DNA of 64,000 nt from Agarophyton chilense (Eukaryota > Rhodophyta > Florideophyceae > Gracilariales > Gracilariaceae), in NCBI GenBank assembly GCA_030374765.1, contig JARGXX010000002.1, positions 1 through 64,000 on the forward strand, written 5' to 3'. A program made the translations under genes and the position numbers. Numbering within the stretch: the stretch's first letter is position 1; each line of letters opens with the position of its first letter. The notes beneath the pieces are model-generated. The model searched no databases, was not told the DNA's origin, and saw nothing but the letters and a program-made list of their open reading frames with translations. Shown piece after piece: positions 22,230-34,195 of this stretch.

Positions 22230-24802
22230 GTCATTGAGGGCACATCCTGTACATCCTTATACTTTCAGAAAACGTTCTCATGTGCTATGAAGAGTGGTAC
22301 GGCCGTAAACCCTTTTCACACGCCTCATCTCACCTCGTCCCTCAAAAGTTTAATTTAATTGATGTTGGTCCACAATACCCAGAAAAACATAGAATTTTTC
22401 AATCGTTGGTTTGATGTTGGTTATATCAAAATCCCATCAGGTACGAAAAATTTATGGTCCAGTTCTCATGTTTTGATTCAGTTCAAAAAGTAAACTGTTT
22501 TCTAGACTGTCAACGAGAGTCCATCTTCCATGCATTCGAAGTACCACAACCGCAAATGACTTCAGCATCTAAACTCCAGCAACCTGTAAATTGTTTCTTG
22601 TTTTCAGCAACACTAAGTAGCTGAAAAGAACGGAGTAGTTTTTGGCCTCATCATGTTTGTTTAAAGAAATTTGAGTTTCTGAACAATAAAGTTCAATATT
22701 TACAAAACATTTTAGTATTCAAAAAAACAGTGCATGATTATTTTTTATTTCCAAGAAAAAATTAAAAAACTAAAGATAGAGCTACTTTAAAAGTATCGTC
22801 AAAAATCAAACCTCTAACGCTCCGATAGTATGAAAAAAAATACTTCTGATCTTTATATTGATAGAATTAAAAACCTTTGAGACTCTTGTATAGTTGTAGG
22901 ATTATTTTTCTTAAAAAATGCCGCTTTAGGATTCGGATAATCAATAGGTCACGAAACGTTAGACGGTTTATCTTTTAGGCGCTGTCGGACACGCTTGGTG
23001 TTGAAATATACCTTCTAGGTCCGTAGTTCTGAATATAGAAATATAGTAGTTTCATAATTTAAAACAGTAGTAGAGTGGCTACTTGGAACTGTAGATAGTG
23101 CTGCTCAAAATGTGGAAACTAGGTCAGAGACCGTGCCCTGCCGACACCCCCTGTGTAATCTATAGAGTGCGACATATTTCATGTAGGGAACTTAATTTCC
23201 ATCAAATTTGTGTGATGAAGGCGGGATCTACTTTGGCTACAACTACATTTTTTGGTCAGATGTTTTCCCACTACTATATAGTTTTCACTGCACATCGAAG
23301 CATATGGCCGATGTTTTACATGATTTAGGCCAGCTACTCGTCGTTTGCCTGTGTGGATTTTCACGCTGCCTTTTTACCATCAAATTTTATTATATTTACC
23401 TTCTACGGTCTAGTAATCACGCTCTCTTGGAGACAAGGCGATAGTAGGCAGTCGAGGTGTTTGTACGAAATATTGGTCTTCTCTGGCGTAGAATTTTTTT
23501 TTTAGTCCAATCTTTACGGTTTGAACGAGATGTTGAGATGAACTACACTTCTATACAGCTAATTGGTTTCAGGAACTCTCGAAAAGCAAGACATTATACC
23601 TCGGTGATGAGGACGCCTCAAACGTAGAAACGACTCTCTATATCAGTTTTTTGGACTCTTCCGTCTATTGTGGGTTCTCAAAACCCTGAGAAACCAGTAG
23701 CATTGGATTAGTAGGGTCGTTGATGGCTGGGTCTAAGCGGTCAATGTAGGTGATGCGAGTTCTTCTGTAGAGTAAGCATATCCACACGTATGGAAAGCAT
23801 TAGTGAGGCGTACCGATAACTCGGATTTCTTTTATCCAAACTTCTGGCTGGTATCACAAAGAGCAAGAATAGCCGATTGAATCGAGTGGTTAGTCGCGTG
23901 AGACCTCAGGAGATACTGTACCACTTCCATCCAAGAGCTAACTCCTCCCTCAGAAGGACGTGATGATCGTGTTCTACAAACTTCTACTGATCCTTGGCGA
24001 CGTCATGGATAAAGTACGGCAGTGTAAGATAGACCTGACCTTCATTCACTCCGAGTATATTGGCTTCAGCCACAACGCGTGCGAGTAAATCCAACACCAA
24101 GAAGTGGTTCTCTCCAGAAAAGTTCAGGCTCCTCAGTAATGGCTACATTCGCTTGATGCAATATTTCACTCTACCCGTGCAACGGGGTGTACGATTTGAA
24201 GAGGAATTCTCCAATCAATAATATCGATAGGAGAAGAACTTCCGATGCTGCCGATTCGTATAATTTAGATTCTTCAGGCCTGGGTGCTTTTTTAGTTCTC
24301 TCGGGTAAGAATCACACCTTTGGTGACTGAAGATCGTTGTGAACGAGACGGGCGTCTGCAGTGACCACGAGGGTCGTTCCCAGACGATCAGTTGAAAGTC
24401 TTCGACTCTTTATCATCCTATTCCTCGGAGAGAGACTGTGGTGCAACCCGTTGAGGTTGCACCAGTCCTTCTAAGACGAATTTTAATTCGCCCTCTCTCG
24501 AGGCCTGGTCCGTGGTGCACGTGGAATTTGGCGCAGCATTGCTGGTTATTTTACATATTTTTTATCTGCATTGTTTTAAGGTAGAAAGTTTACTATAGTA
24601 ATCTGCACTATATAGTGGCTCGGGAAGCTCGCTTTGTCACTCAGTAAGTCTTCCCCAACCGGGTTCTTGTGGCTCTAAGTATTTTCCGCCTGCGCGTGCT
24701 ACGACTCTCTTCGGAGGTTGTGCCATGTTATACAGGGTAGACTTACCCGCCTTGCGTCTTAAAGAGTAGTACCACCGCCGTAGATGTCGGTTCATTTATT
24801 AC

Positions 24803-25438
24803 TTACGTATTCTCGCCCCTGTGTACTGATTCTCTATTTCGTTTTTTTTCTTCCATGCTCAACGCCCTGCTCGCTCTACTGCTTGTCCCCTTTTTTCTTT
24901 CCCCCTTTTCTCCACTCTCTTGGTTGGTTACACTTTTCACACCAATATCATTGGCATGACTCCTTCCACAACACTTTCCCCGTTTGAAGCGCAGATTTGT
25001 CTCGGGATTACACCCCGAGTTTGTCGTAGATTCCTGGAGAGGCTCCGTTACCATGCTGTCCGCCAGGGAGGAAAATACTGAACGTTTCTTGTTGTTTGGT
25101 CTCCAAACCTTGTACCACAGAGAGCTCTGAGAGGGGTCACTTGTATCAAATGAATCCAAGAGGTAGTCGGTATTGTTCGTACTCTCATGGCGGTTACTGT
25201 CCCTGACGTCCTCGTGCTTCGCGTGAAGCCAGAAAGCAGCCGGTTGGTGAGGAACCTTCTTATCCATTACAATGGTTTCCTCCAACATCTTGAGACGGGA
25301 ACTTATACGATTGAATCGGGTTTCGACGCCTTCGGTATTGTCTGCTGGTCCACCAAATCATTCCAATAGATTGTTGAATTCCGCCCATTTCCTCCAGCGA
25401 GGAGGTGCTGCACCTGCCACGGAGGATTTTGATCTCAT
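24803..25438 (-). pseudogene. Broken basic coiled-coil ORF (right-arm copy)
   Basis: Mirror of 3001-3636 with the same in-frame TGA at codon 27 and the same uninterrupted 161-aa remainder from 25288. Function not recognised. Confidence 0.4.
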
Positions 25439-25955
25439 CTACGTGTGAGCTTCGTGCACACCGCTTAGCCGCTTCCGCAAACCTTAATTACTGTCCCAGG
25501 GAATTTGACACTCCGCAAGTTCACCCGCTGAGGTTCAAAAGTCCAGATTCGGGGTGTTTTTCGACGCCCTAGGCAGGAGTCTCGAGTTCTTGGGGTACAC
25601 CTTTAAGGGTACACCTTAGACTTTCGAGAGAAAATAGAGTTCTACACAACTGGAGGCGCGACTACACTTTATCACGGGCTCGGCTTACGAGGGCTTTCTG
25701 GTTGATATGAGGGTAATACCACCCGTATACAAGTTAAAACTTTCAGAAAGAAGAAAACGAGACAAATTTGCCAGGGAGCTCAAAGAAACATCTGAAAAGA
25801 GAATTGGTATCACTAAACTGGGTTATAAGGGTCTGTCTAAATAACGGTGTCCGTGTGCACCCGTGGCCGTGATACTTTATAAAAATTAAAAAACCCCAGC
25901 CAAATAATAACACACACCTTTTCGAACCGATCCACGATGATATATGGTATCAGTT

Positions 25956-26510
25956 TGTAGTATCACCCCTAACGGAGAGAGCAGACACCTGCGACAGCGT
26001 TCAGACTGCCGATGGGTCGCTTGCGGCGAAGGAAAAGGGGTGGTAGAGCTACACCACCAGCGAGCTGGAAGTGGGGTGTAAGGCCACTACTCGCCAGCGA
26101 GGGTGATCAGTGCAACTGTAAATCGTTGATGGAACGTAGGTACGAGACGGCTCGTGAAGTGGTTGGGGGCTGACTATCTATTATAGCTCGTCCGGATCTC
26201 CGGTTAAGGAATTCTAAGCGAAGAACAGAATAGTCATGATGCCCATGTTGTCTCCTTTACTTGGAGTCGGCGCTGACCTCTGGTACCCTATATACTGTGT
26301 GCCATGGTGAGTGCCCAAATAATACGTAAATACTACCCAGTGGTGAGCCACTTAGCCAAACCACTGTATGGGTACGGTCCCTAATGGACTTACATCTACA
26401 AACGGTAGTAAAACCAGCCACGTGGATCGCCACTACATGCGCCGTTGCAAGCCACTCCACTCGTGATACCACGTGTTCCAACAATGTACCCTGCCTCCTG
26501 GCATCCTACG
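25956..26510 (-). repeat. Divergent LTR-like copy (right arm)
   Basis: Mirror of 1929-2483; the 3' end GATACTACA is read on the minus strand at about 25956. Confidence 0.55.
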
Positions 26511-27020
26511 CATTCATCGCCCCCCTCCATGATTGTTTTACAATCCAAATAATCATGTGAATGATGGCGGTTTAAAAGAATGATCTCTAGCGCCTCGGAG
26601 ACGTTCGAATCACTTTTTATACATATTTTTTATTCTCGAGTTAAGAAACCCGAAAAGTGAGGTAAGAAACAATGAGCTTGATCTGCGGGCGGGGGTTTTC
26701 AGTCATTCCAATTCGCTAATTTCGAGTCGCATCACGGTGTTGGTCGTCTTCTGCATGACAAATAGAAGGTATGAATGGCGATTCGTCTCAGGTAATCTGT
26801 ATCGACTTTCATCTTTTTGCGGTCGACTGCATGAGCGATCAACCTTTAAAAGCGCACAATTTTGTAAAGGTTAAAAGTGGTATTCATTGGGCAGTTATGC
26901 TACTAGTGCAAAAGACGACAAACAGAAAGTAATACATACCAAAGTGGTAATTGCGGGGATTTATAAGCGGTTTGTGAGTGTCGATCAGGCCCGTACTTTT
27001 GACCGACTGACCTCTTTTTG
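26511..27020. repeat. ~510-bp repeat, outer end of the right block
   Basis: Same orientation as 11027-11538, ending ...GACCTCTTTTTG at 27020 and followed directly by ACATTCGGATAGCC of the LTR copy, as in the left arm. Confidence 0.75.
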
Positions 27021-27608
27021 ACATTCGGATAGCCTAATGCATCCTTTTTTCATGTAATTACGATGATACTCATAGAAGGCTGTGACGGCATGGATTGAGT
27101 TATGAACGACGTACCGCGGAGGTTGAATGTTTCATGTGCGAGTTGGCTTGCAACGGCATATGTAGTGGAGAACACGGAAAGTCTACCCTTAGTAGACAGA
27201 ATCTCGTTAAAGCCGATTACTCCATACTGTAGAGGGGCTCATTAGCTCACCAAGGTTGACATCTAGATATTAATTTGTAGCCCTCACCTCTGTGCGTAGT
27301 ACATATGGTAGAGAGGTGAGCGCCAACTCCAAAGTAAAGGAGACAACAAAGGGTTCACAACTGACTTGTTCCTTGTTCAGAATTCCTTAACCGGAGGTCT
27401 GGAAAAGCTACAACAAGTAGTTTTTCGTGTAACGACGACCGTAGTCTATCAACCACCCTCATTAGCGAGTGGAGCTTTACAACCTCCATCTTCAAACTCG
27501 CTAATGTTGTAGCTCTATCACTCCGTTTGCCCTTCGCCGCAGGCACCCTTGGTGGCAGTCCGAACGCTGTCGCAGGTGTTTGATCTCTCTGTTAGAGCAG
27601 ATACTACA
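27021..27608 (+). repeat. LTR of the Ty3/gypsy family (right-arm copy)
   Basis: Mirror of 831-1418, plus sense, ending GATACTACA at 27608. Confidence 0.75.
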
Positions 27609-28440
27609 GGTATAGAAATTGAAGACCCTCTTGGTCCTTTGTACAAGTTTGCTCCAGCATTTCTGGAACACTCTACATTTAAACGTCATATCCGTTAAAA
27701 GAGGAAGCGGACACAACACGGGTGGTTACAACCCAAGGCGAGCCAAATAGTAGATACGCTCTCGAGATTTCCAGCTCAGAATAATACAAAGAAAAGATGT
27801 CAAAGAAAGAGGACAGAAAAAGAAAGCGTAATTGGCAGAGCGTGTGAATGATAAAGTGATCAATATATCTGTCTCAGGAAGATGCAACGGTAAAGAGATG
27901 TGATGTAAAAAAATGAAATATGTAAAGGCCTATAGCACGATGTAAAGACTGGCTGTATTTACCGCAACTGTTCTAGAAAACAGTATTGGTCTTCTTTCTG
28001 ACGCTGGTCCGATGACTAAGAGTTTTATAATGAACTAGGAGATCCAATGCTTTGGGAAACTTGATATCCCATACACGGCACCAGACGACGGTGTCTTTGT
28101 AATAAGCTCGTCGTAACTCGTTTTGACGAGTACGACAGCCTTGGTGAACCTTCAATTGTCGCTGACTCTGCACGTTGATGCTTCGGACGGTACAGCGCCT
28201 CAAGGAGATCCTACGAGACGGAGGATGGCGGCGACGCTTTTCAAGTTGAGTAACAACCCGAAAAAGGAAAGAAAGGAGGGGGGTTTCCTAAGAAGTTCGG
28301 GAGAAGATGAAGAATCCGTGTTCGATGTTGCTTCCTCAGTGAGTCTGACGGCCTCCACTCCCGAATCGGAGCTTCCCACAGGTGAGTATTCGCTCAATGT
28401 TATCCCAGACGCTGGCCCTATATACAAGACAGAAAGAACT

Positions 28441-29229
28441 TAGTACTCACACACAATACCACAAGACCAGTGAGAATCACTTACTCTTGAACGAGTGCCC
28501 AATGGACGTAAGTTGTGAGCCTTCCGCCGTACCACGCGGTTCTGTTAACAACAGGAGGTGCTAAACAGTTCCACATGAGTGACGGGTTCGCAGAATGAAT
28601 CGACGCAGCTGCGATGGAGAGCGGACCCAACCCCCAAGTAAAGAAAGAAAGAGACGAAAGGATGGTGGCAAGAGAGGCACAGACTGTGTTAAGGGATGTT
28701 TTGGTTGCCAAATGAGAGACTGTGTTGAGACGCTTTGGTCGAGCTGAGTTGACTAGGAATGGTAAGAGCAGGCAGAGGCAGGCCATACATAGACCATTTG
28801 GCGGCAGGCCGGTGCGAAAATTTTTGCGGCTTCCGGTCCGGCAGCGACCAGCCGGTCTCTAATTGAGCCAGAATTCGTGCGGCTTCCAGTCCAGCACCGG
28901 CCCGCCTGTCTCTTACTGTGCTCCTTACTCCACGCAGAACCCATTAGGGTGGCGTCTCAAACTTGTCGTGCTCAGGTGCTGGCATGACCTTGCGTTGCCA
29001 ACTCAGTGGTGTGAATTTGTATGGAGAAGAAAGCAGTCGTCCAAATAAATCAGAGGCTTCCTAGCTGCAATCGATATGATTTGATTATTAATTACTTGCC
29101 CAACTTATCTTTAACGCCTCCCCTTTGGATACTTCTTCCATCTGTTCCATCATGCGCCGCGATGCATAAACACTCATATTGCTTTTGCGGTGCATTCCAT
29201 CGGAAGCTCGCATCGCAGAGGATAACAAA
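28441..29229. other. Flank of the palindrome, no firm gene
   Basis: Two imperfect ~60-bp tandem units containing GTGCGGCTTCC(A/G)GTCC lie at about 28805-28915. Minus-strand frames here (for example 28481-28786, hydrophobic) have no recognisable motif and I do not call them genes. Confidence 0.4.
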
Positions 29230-29541
29230 ATGTCTGGCGAATCACGAAGCGCCACGAAAGCTCCGGATGCGGGCCACCCTGCGGTGTCGGAGTTGCAGGT
29301 GGCGGCGAATGAGGAGGCCGGCGAGATGCTGCGGGCCGCGGCAATTGGCGGACCTGTCATGAATAAGTACATGGAGGAAGTTTGGTTGCACGTACCGTGG
29401 CCGTATCTCCGTGGGCTCCTAGATGAAATGGCTTTCACTGAAAGTGCGCGTGACGTCGACTGCTTCAAAGTGGATGGCGTTATTACTGTGCGTCACTTGG
29501 CGCTTGACTTCGTAACCACCTTCAGCTTCTTATTCGTATAA
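29230..29541 (+). CDS. Small hypothetical protein, 103 aa
   Basis: ATG at 29230 (AAAATGTCTGG), stop TAA at 29539-29541, immediately followed by an AATAAA-like signal (TAATAAAAGG). The N-terminal ~25 residues are Ser/Ala-rich and polar. The C-terminal ~65 residues are predicted helical, with WLHVPWPYLRGLLDEM and a hydrophobic tail FVTTFSFLFV. No family recognised. The good start context and adjacent polyadenylation signal support a real gene. It could equally be the last exon of a spliced gene. Confidence 0.45.
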   Translation: MSGESRSATKAPDAGHPAVSELQVAANEEAGEMLRAAAIGGPVMNKYMEEVWLHVPWPYLRGLLDEMAFTESARDVDCFKVDGVITVRHLALDFVTTFSFLFV

Positions 29542-31585
29542 TAAAAGGTTTCATATATGCATTCATGGTTTTTATTTTCCTCGTCTTGTTTCGTTTTGTT
29601 TTCGTTTTTTTAGTTATTTTGAGGTGATTTGTACAAGTATTCATGTCACTCTACTCATTTTGCGACTAAAAAATCGCCAGTGTTTGAAAACTTGGCTATT
29701 CGTACAAACGTATAGTGCGGCAAGCGAAGGAATTCTTTTACAAGTACGCGCCGTGGCTCCATCGGATAGGAATGACTACGACACGTGCCAAACGGATAGT
29801 TGACAGGCGGTTCCCAGCATTGCTGGATCGTTTACTTATTTACTTTAGTATTTTAGATGGGTGTAGAGAGACATACTAAATTAATTAATACTATAAAGTG
29901 TCTCTACGACACAGCCAAGATACCAAGTAAACTACCCAGCCAAGAGTTCTTGGCTCCAGACTTACTCTTCTACGCAAGTACTCACAATTCCTCGAGTTTA
30001 TTCCGCGTATCCTACGCCTTTTCTATCGGCCTTCCTTCAAATAGATTTTCCCCCACACTGTCGTCGGCTCGTTCTGCTCATAGTCTGTAGGATTGTTATC
30101 CTAGTATTGGTTTTTTCTATATTTTTTGTTGTTTCTCTTCCGTTAGTCTACCCCACTCTGTTTGTTTTTTCCATTCTCGTAGGTGGTTATTCATTTTTTG
30201 TGGAATTGACACACTCTTGACACTTTTTTTGTTGCCGTCACTACTATTTTGAATTGGTAATCTTGTAGAAGAATAACTCACACACGTTCCGTCGATTATA
30301 ACAATTTTTTTTATACTCTCTCGGTTGGTGATGAAGTCAAAAATCGTACTTAAACTACAACTTGCGAGTTCTTTTCCAAAGAAACTGCGTTCCCTGACTT
30401 AACCCCTTCAAGGGAAGATACGATCATCTTCGTGACTGCTTTTTCTCACGTCATTGCACCGTAAATGTGGTTTCTAGACTGAGGGTCTGTCTTAACAGGC
30501 GTGAACAATAGCGAAACGGCCAAATCGAAGCAGTTCATTGGTTGCAACCGAACAAATGTGATAGTCTGTGATTACGATACGACTAAGTTAATGCGCCCCA
30601 GAGCTTTAAGCAAACTGGACATTCGCGGTGCTTCCTACCCACTTCCTGTTTCTTACAGATAGACTTGGCCCTCAATTTTTGATGTGCATCATGTGTAATA
30701 AGCTCATTTGAAAACATTTGAATTTTTTAATCGAAATTTGACCAAAGAGCATTCCAGTTGAATGACAGTACCTTCGAATTCAATTTTGCTTTTCACACGC
30801 ATATAACTATATATTGTTCTACACTTTGTAAATCTGCCAATATTTGGGATCTCCTCCGTCCCTGCTCTCCCTCGAAGTACGATTTCACGGCAATTTCGTT
30901 GAATCTTTTTTTCATGAATCACAGCAAAACGTTCAACCTTCAAGCACTTTTTGGCGCGGTCCACGAAAGCATGCGGCCACCATCCCGCTTATTGCGGAAT
31001 CGCGATCGGGTCAGCTCCCAACACCAGCATCTGCTGCTGGTATCTGTTTTTACATTGCCTTACATGCATCGCGTCCTTCTTAACCAACAGCTCATCAATC
31101 GGCGGGGACTGTAATTCTCTAAAATAAACCGTCATGGTTAGAAGAAGGCCAACTAAAAAGACTTAAATCTCTTCTATTAACAAAGAAAGTAAAGAATTAG
31201 AAGCGTTATTCGAATGGCTGGAACTTAGTCATTCGAAACAAGACAAAAGCAGAACTTCTGTCACATCTTCGGATCTTCGTACATACGGGAAGCTTCAGAG
31301 TGGCAACGATTACATGCTGCTTTAATCGTAACAAGGAGTTCAAAGAGTTTTTCAGATATGATAAGAAGGCCCTAACGAATCGCGACTTGTTTACGGAACT
31401 CCCAACTGTCAACTATGTAATGCAAAAGCTCCATTATATGGATAAGTAACGAATATCAGAAGCCATTTTCCGCTGAAAGAAGTTGCTTGGAACAGGAAGG
31501 AAGGAATAAAGCCCGGTCATTAATAATGCAAACGGGGCACAAGCTCCCCCGCCTTTTAAGTCAAACGAATTCGCTCATTTATGAG
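29542..31585. other. No gene seen
   Basis: AT-rich unique sequence; only short frames (the longest is 118 codons at 30758-31114) without motifs. The stretch 31180-31440 keeps short, stop-broken open segments that could be a transposon remnant, but I cannot name a family. Confidence 0.4.
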
Positions 31586-32170
31586 AGTAGTATCTGCGAC
31601 ATCGTTCGAACTGCCGCCAATGGTGCTTGCATCGAAGGGAAAAGGGAGGGAAAGAGCAACAATACTAGCGAGCTAGAAGATGGAGGTTGTAAAATCCAAC
31701 TCGCTCATGAGGGTGTTTGATAGACTACGGTCGTTGTTGAATGGACAAACACTTGTTGTAGTTTTTCCGGATCTCCGGTTAAAGAATCCTGAACAAGGAA
31801 CAAGTCAGTTGTGAACCCGTTGTTGTCTCCTTTACTTTGGAGTTGGCGCTTACCTCTGTACCACATTTATTGTGCACAGAGGTGAGGGCCACAAATTAAT
31901 ATCTAGATATTAACCTTGGTTAGCGAATTAGCCCATCTAAAGTATAGGGTACTCGGCTCTAATGAGCTGCCGTCTACGAAGGGTAGACTTGCCTTCCACG
32001 TGGCTATTCACCACATATGCCGTTGCAAGCCAACTCGCAGGTGAGACATATAACATCTACAGAACGCCGTTCATAACTCAAACCATGCCGTCACAGCCTT
32101 CTATGGGTATCATCGTACTTAGACGAAAAAATTGATGCGTCGGCTATCCGAATGCGTAGAATACTATACA
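31586..32170 (-). repeat. 3' LTR of the Ty3/gypsy element
   Basis: Minus-sense sequence starts TGTATAGTATTCTACGC at 32170 and ends ...GATACTA(CT) at 31586, where the terminal CA has mutated. It is homologous over its full length to 60135-60742. Confidence 0.8.
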
Positions 32171-32178
32171 TCCCCTTC
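32171..32178 (-). promoter_or_regulatory. Polypurine tract
   Basis: The minus strand reads GAAGGGGA immediately before the 3' LTR start TG. This is the expected plus-strand DNA primer site of an LTR retrotransposon and fixes the LTR boundary. Confidence 0.6.
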
Positions 32179-32510
32179 GTTAAGCGCGAAGTCTGGGCGA
32201 CGCAAGACGTCTTTATATAATCCACCAGGATAATGCATCGGTCTTCCAAAATTTTCTCGTGTCCACGAACGCATTCCAATAAAAAAAGTTCAACACGCCC
32301 TTAGGCGATTCAAAGCACTCTGGTTCCATTCATTCATCGATGAACCGCAATGCTCCGTATGACTCCAACAATGGGGATGTGCCACCGAAGGGGGCTTAAG
32401 CCATCAGTGGTTTCAACTTGCAGTCCGCTATTCCGTCTGCGTGTCGATCGGGTCCGGCTCCGCGCGACGGATTTCATTCTCTGCCGTTGCGAAATTTTGC
32501 CTCTGGTGCG

Positions 32511-33940
32511 ATGACGAACGCGGATTACGTATCTTCGGCCGGTATCATTCGAGCTCCATCTCGTCGGGCTCAACGCAGTTTCCCGCATCCAGCGGACTTG
32601 GTCGGACGAGATCCTCTCAACTATGCGGATCTTTTTGCTCAAGCTCCCTGGCCCGACCCAGTTGCTCTTCGCGATGACGCGTTGATCGGAAAATTCCTCT
32701 TTAGTGGGTACCTTCCCGATGGTCTACCGCATATCGCGATTCATAGTCCTGATTGGACGATCCACCGTACCTTGTGGGACATCGCAATTGCGCGATATAC
32801 CAATGAAAGTAGGGGCGAAGCCCGAACTTGGATCACTATGCTGATTTACCAGCGCCTGCACCGCTTTATCAGCACGGTCGTTCTCACCGAAGATTTGAAC
32901 CTGGATACATGGATGGCTCGTACCAATACAGAAGGATACTTGTATATCGAGGCATTATGAGAATTCGATGTCGACGAGTGGCGCGGCAAATGCCTGTGCG
33001 CGACGCAGAACTTTGCTTCGGCCAACCATTGCTTGGAGCAGATCTCCGTTTCCCCCACTAGCGAGATATTTCCGATTGGGACGCTATGTAGCGATTACCA
33101 AACATTGGGCGGCAATGGAGAGTTCTCGTGGACATCCTGTGGTGCTCCCTCCTGCCATAACCTGTATTGGTTCTGCCCTGATCGACCACCCATTCTCGGG
33201 GTTCTGGACGGTATTGTTCTCCAAGTTTATTTCCAAGATGGCACTCTATATCCTCTGGGATGCATACGAAACCTTTCGTGTGTGGTACATGTCTCCCACT
33301 GCTCGAACATATGCTAGACAGCTCGACATTTCCCTCGTGTTGAGGTCACGGGACAATTACGACGAGTTCTCGTCCTTGGTGAACTTGAGTCACAGTATGG
33401 ACTGGGATGGAATTTCATTGGAGCATTCAGCGAGAGGCACACGGCTGCGACAACGAGACCACTCGCCAGGCCACACAGTCAGTGCTGGAGACATTGTATG
33501 GTACAACCCCTGGACTCGCCAGATAATCCTGTGTAATGAGGCTCGTGATTTTCTTTCGAATCCCACGGAGCTCCATTTAAATCAACGTACGGGTTCTGTC
33601 TATGAATGAATACCTCCTGAATTCGTGAATGAAAAGAATGAAGAAGCTCCGGGTGCTGATGAAGATATCGATTTCGAGAATGAGCCCGAGCTACAGAGTA
33701 CTACGGCTGCCGTGGTTACTTCGCTTGTCATGGCTTCTGACCCCGTGGCGGCTTCAAGTTCTCAACCTGCGTATTATCATGGGTTCTCCGAGCTACCGAA
33801 TGATGTGGGGTAACCTGCCGTGGGTCCCTTGAGGCAATTTCTCTTGGATGCGGGCTTTCCCGAAGCCCAGTTGCAGGGATACCGTGATGAGCTTCGTGCA
33901 ATGCTGCATCATCATCTTGTTAACCTCAATAGTTTCTAGA
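32511..33940 (+). pseudogene. Decayed antisense ORF inside the retrotransposon
   Basis: Runs opposite to gag-pol, between the chromodomain and the 3' LTR. From the ATG at 32511 a frame continues to 32960. A sensible continuation then lies in another frame (from about 32968 to 33609), crosses an in-frame TGA at 33607-33609 into an acidic stretch (NEKNEEAPGADEDID), then a TAA near 33811, and ends at 33940 with LRQFLLDAGFPEAQLQGYRDEL. The composition throughout is protein-like with many Trp, Tyr and Leu. In total it would be roughly 470 aa before decay. I recognise no domain. Some Ty3/gypsy elements carry extra antisense ORFs at this place; otherwise it is captured host sequence. Confidence 0.4.
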
Positions 33941-34195
33941 TCTCATCTACACCTTTGAGGTGACCTCGTACAACTGCTACTCCTGCCTTCGTTCTTCCAC
34001 GTTTTCGTAAACCAAATGCTTCTTCTCGCTTTCTCGAGTGTTTTGTTTTTCAGATTCTTTCTTCATGGTCCTCACTTCCCCTGAAATGGAACTGAGTTAC
34101 CAGTGGTTCCGCGATAGTGCGTCCAAGGAACATGTTACTGCGGTATCGACCTATCCAAGGAGAGATTGTCAAATGCGATGATGAGAACGCACGAC

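Larger units (their letters stand above)
17964..28440 (-). repeat. Right arm of the inverted duplication
   Basis: Reverse complement of 1-11364 with one rather than two copies of the 878-bp unit. The inner boundary is sharp: 17964 pairs with 11364 and homology stops there, where LINE sequence begins. The left inner repeat continues to 11538, so the right copy lost about 174 bp. At the outer end the match holds to 28440, where the left arm leaves the window. Confidence 0.93.

Noticed and set aside
28481-28944. Hydrophobic minus-strand ORFs as secreted or membrane proteins
   Set aside because: They overlap imperfect tandem repeats, differ in frame and show no conserved feature.
29088-29468. 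126-codon minus-strand ORF
   Set aside because: Antisense shadow of the better-supported 103-aa gene at 29230-29541, which has a start context and an adjacent AATAAA.
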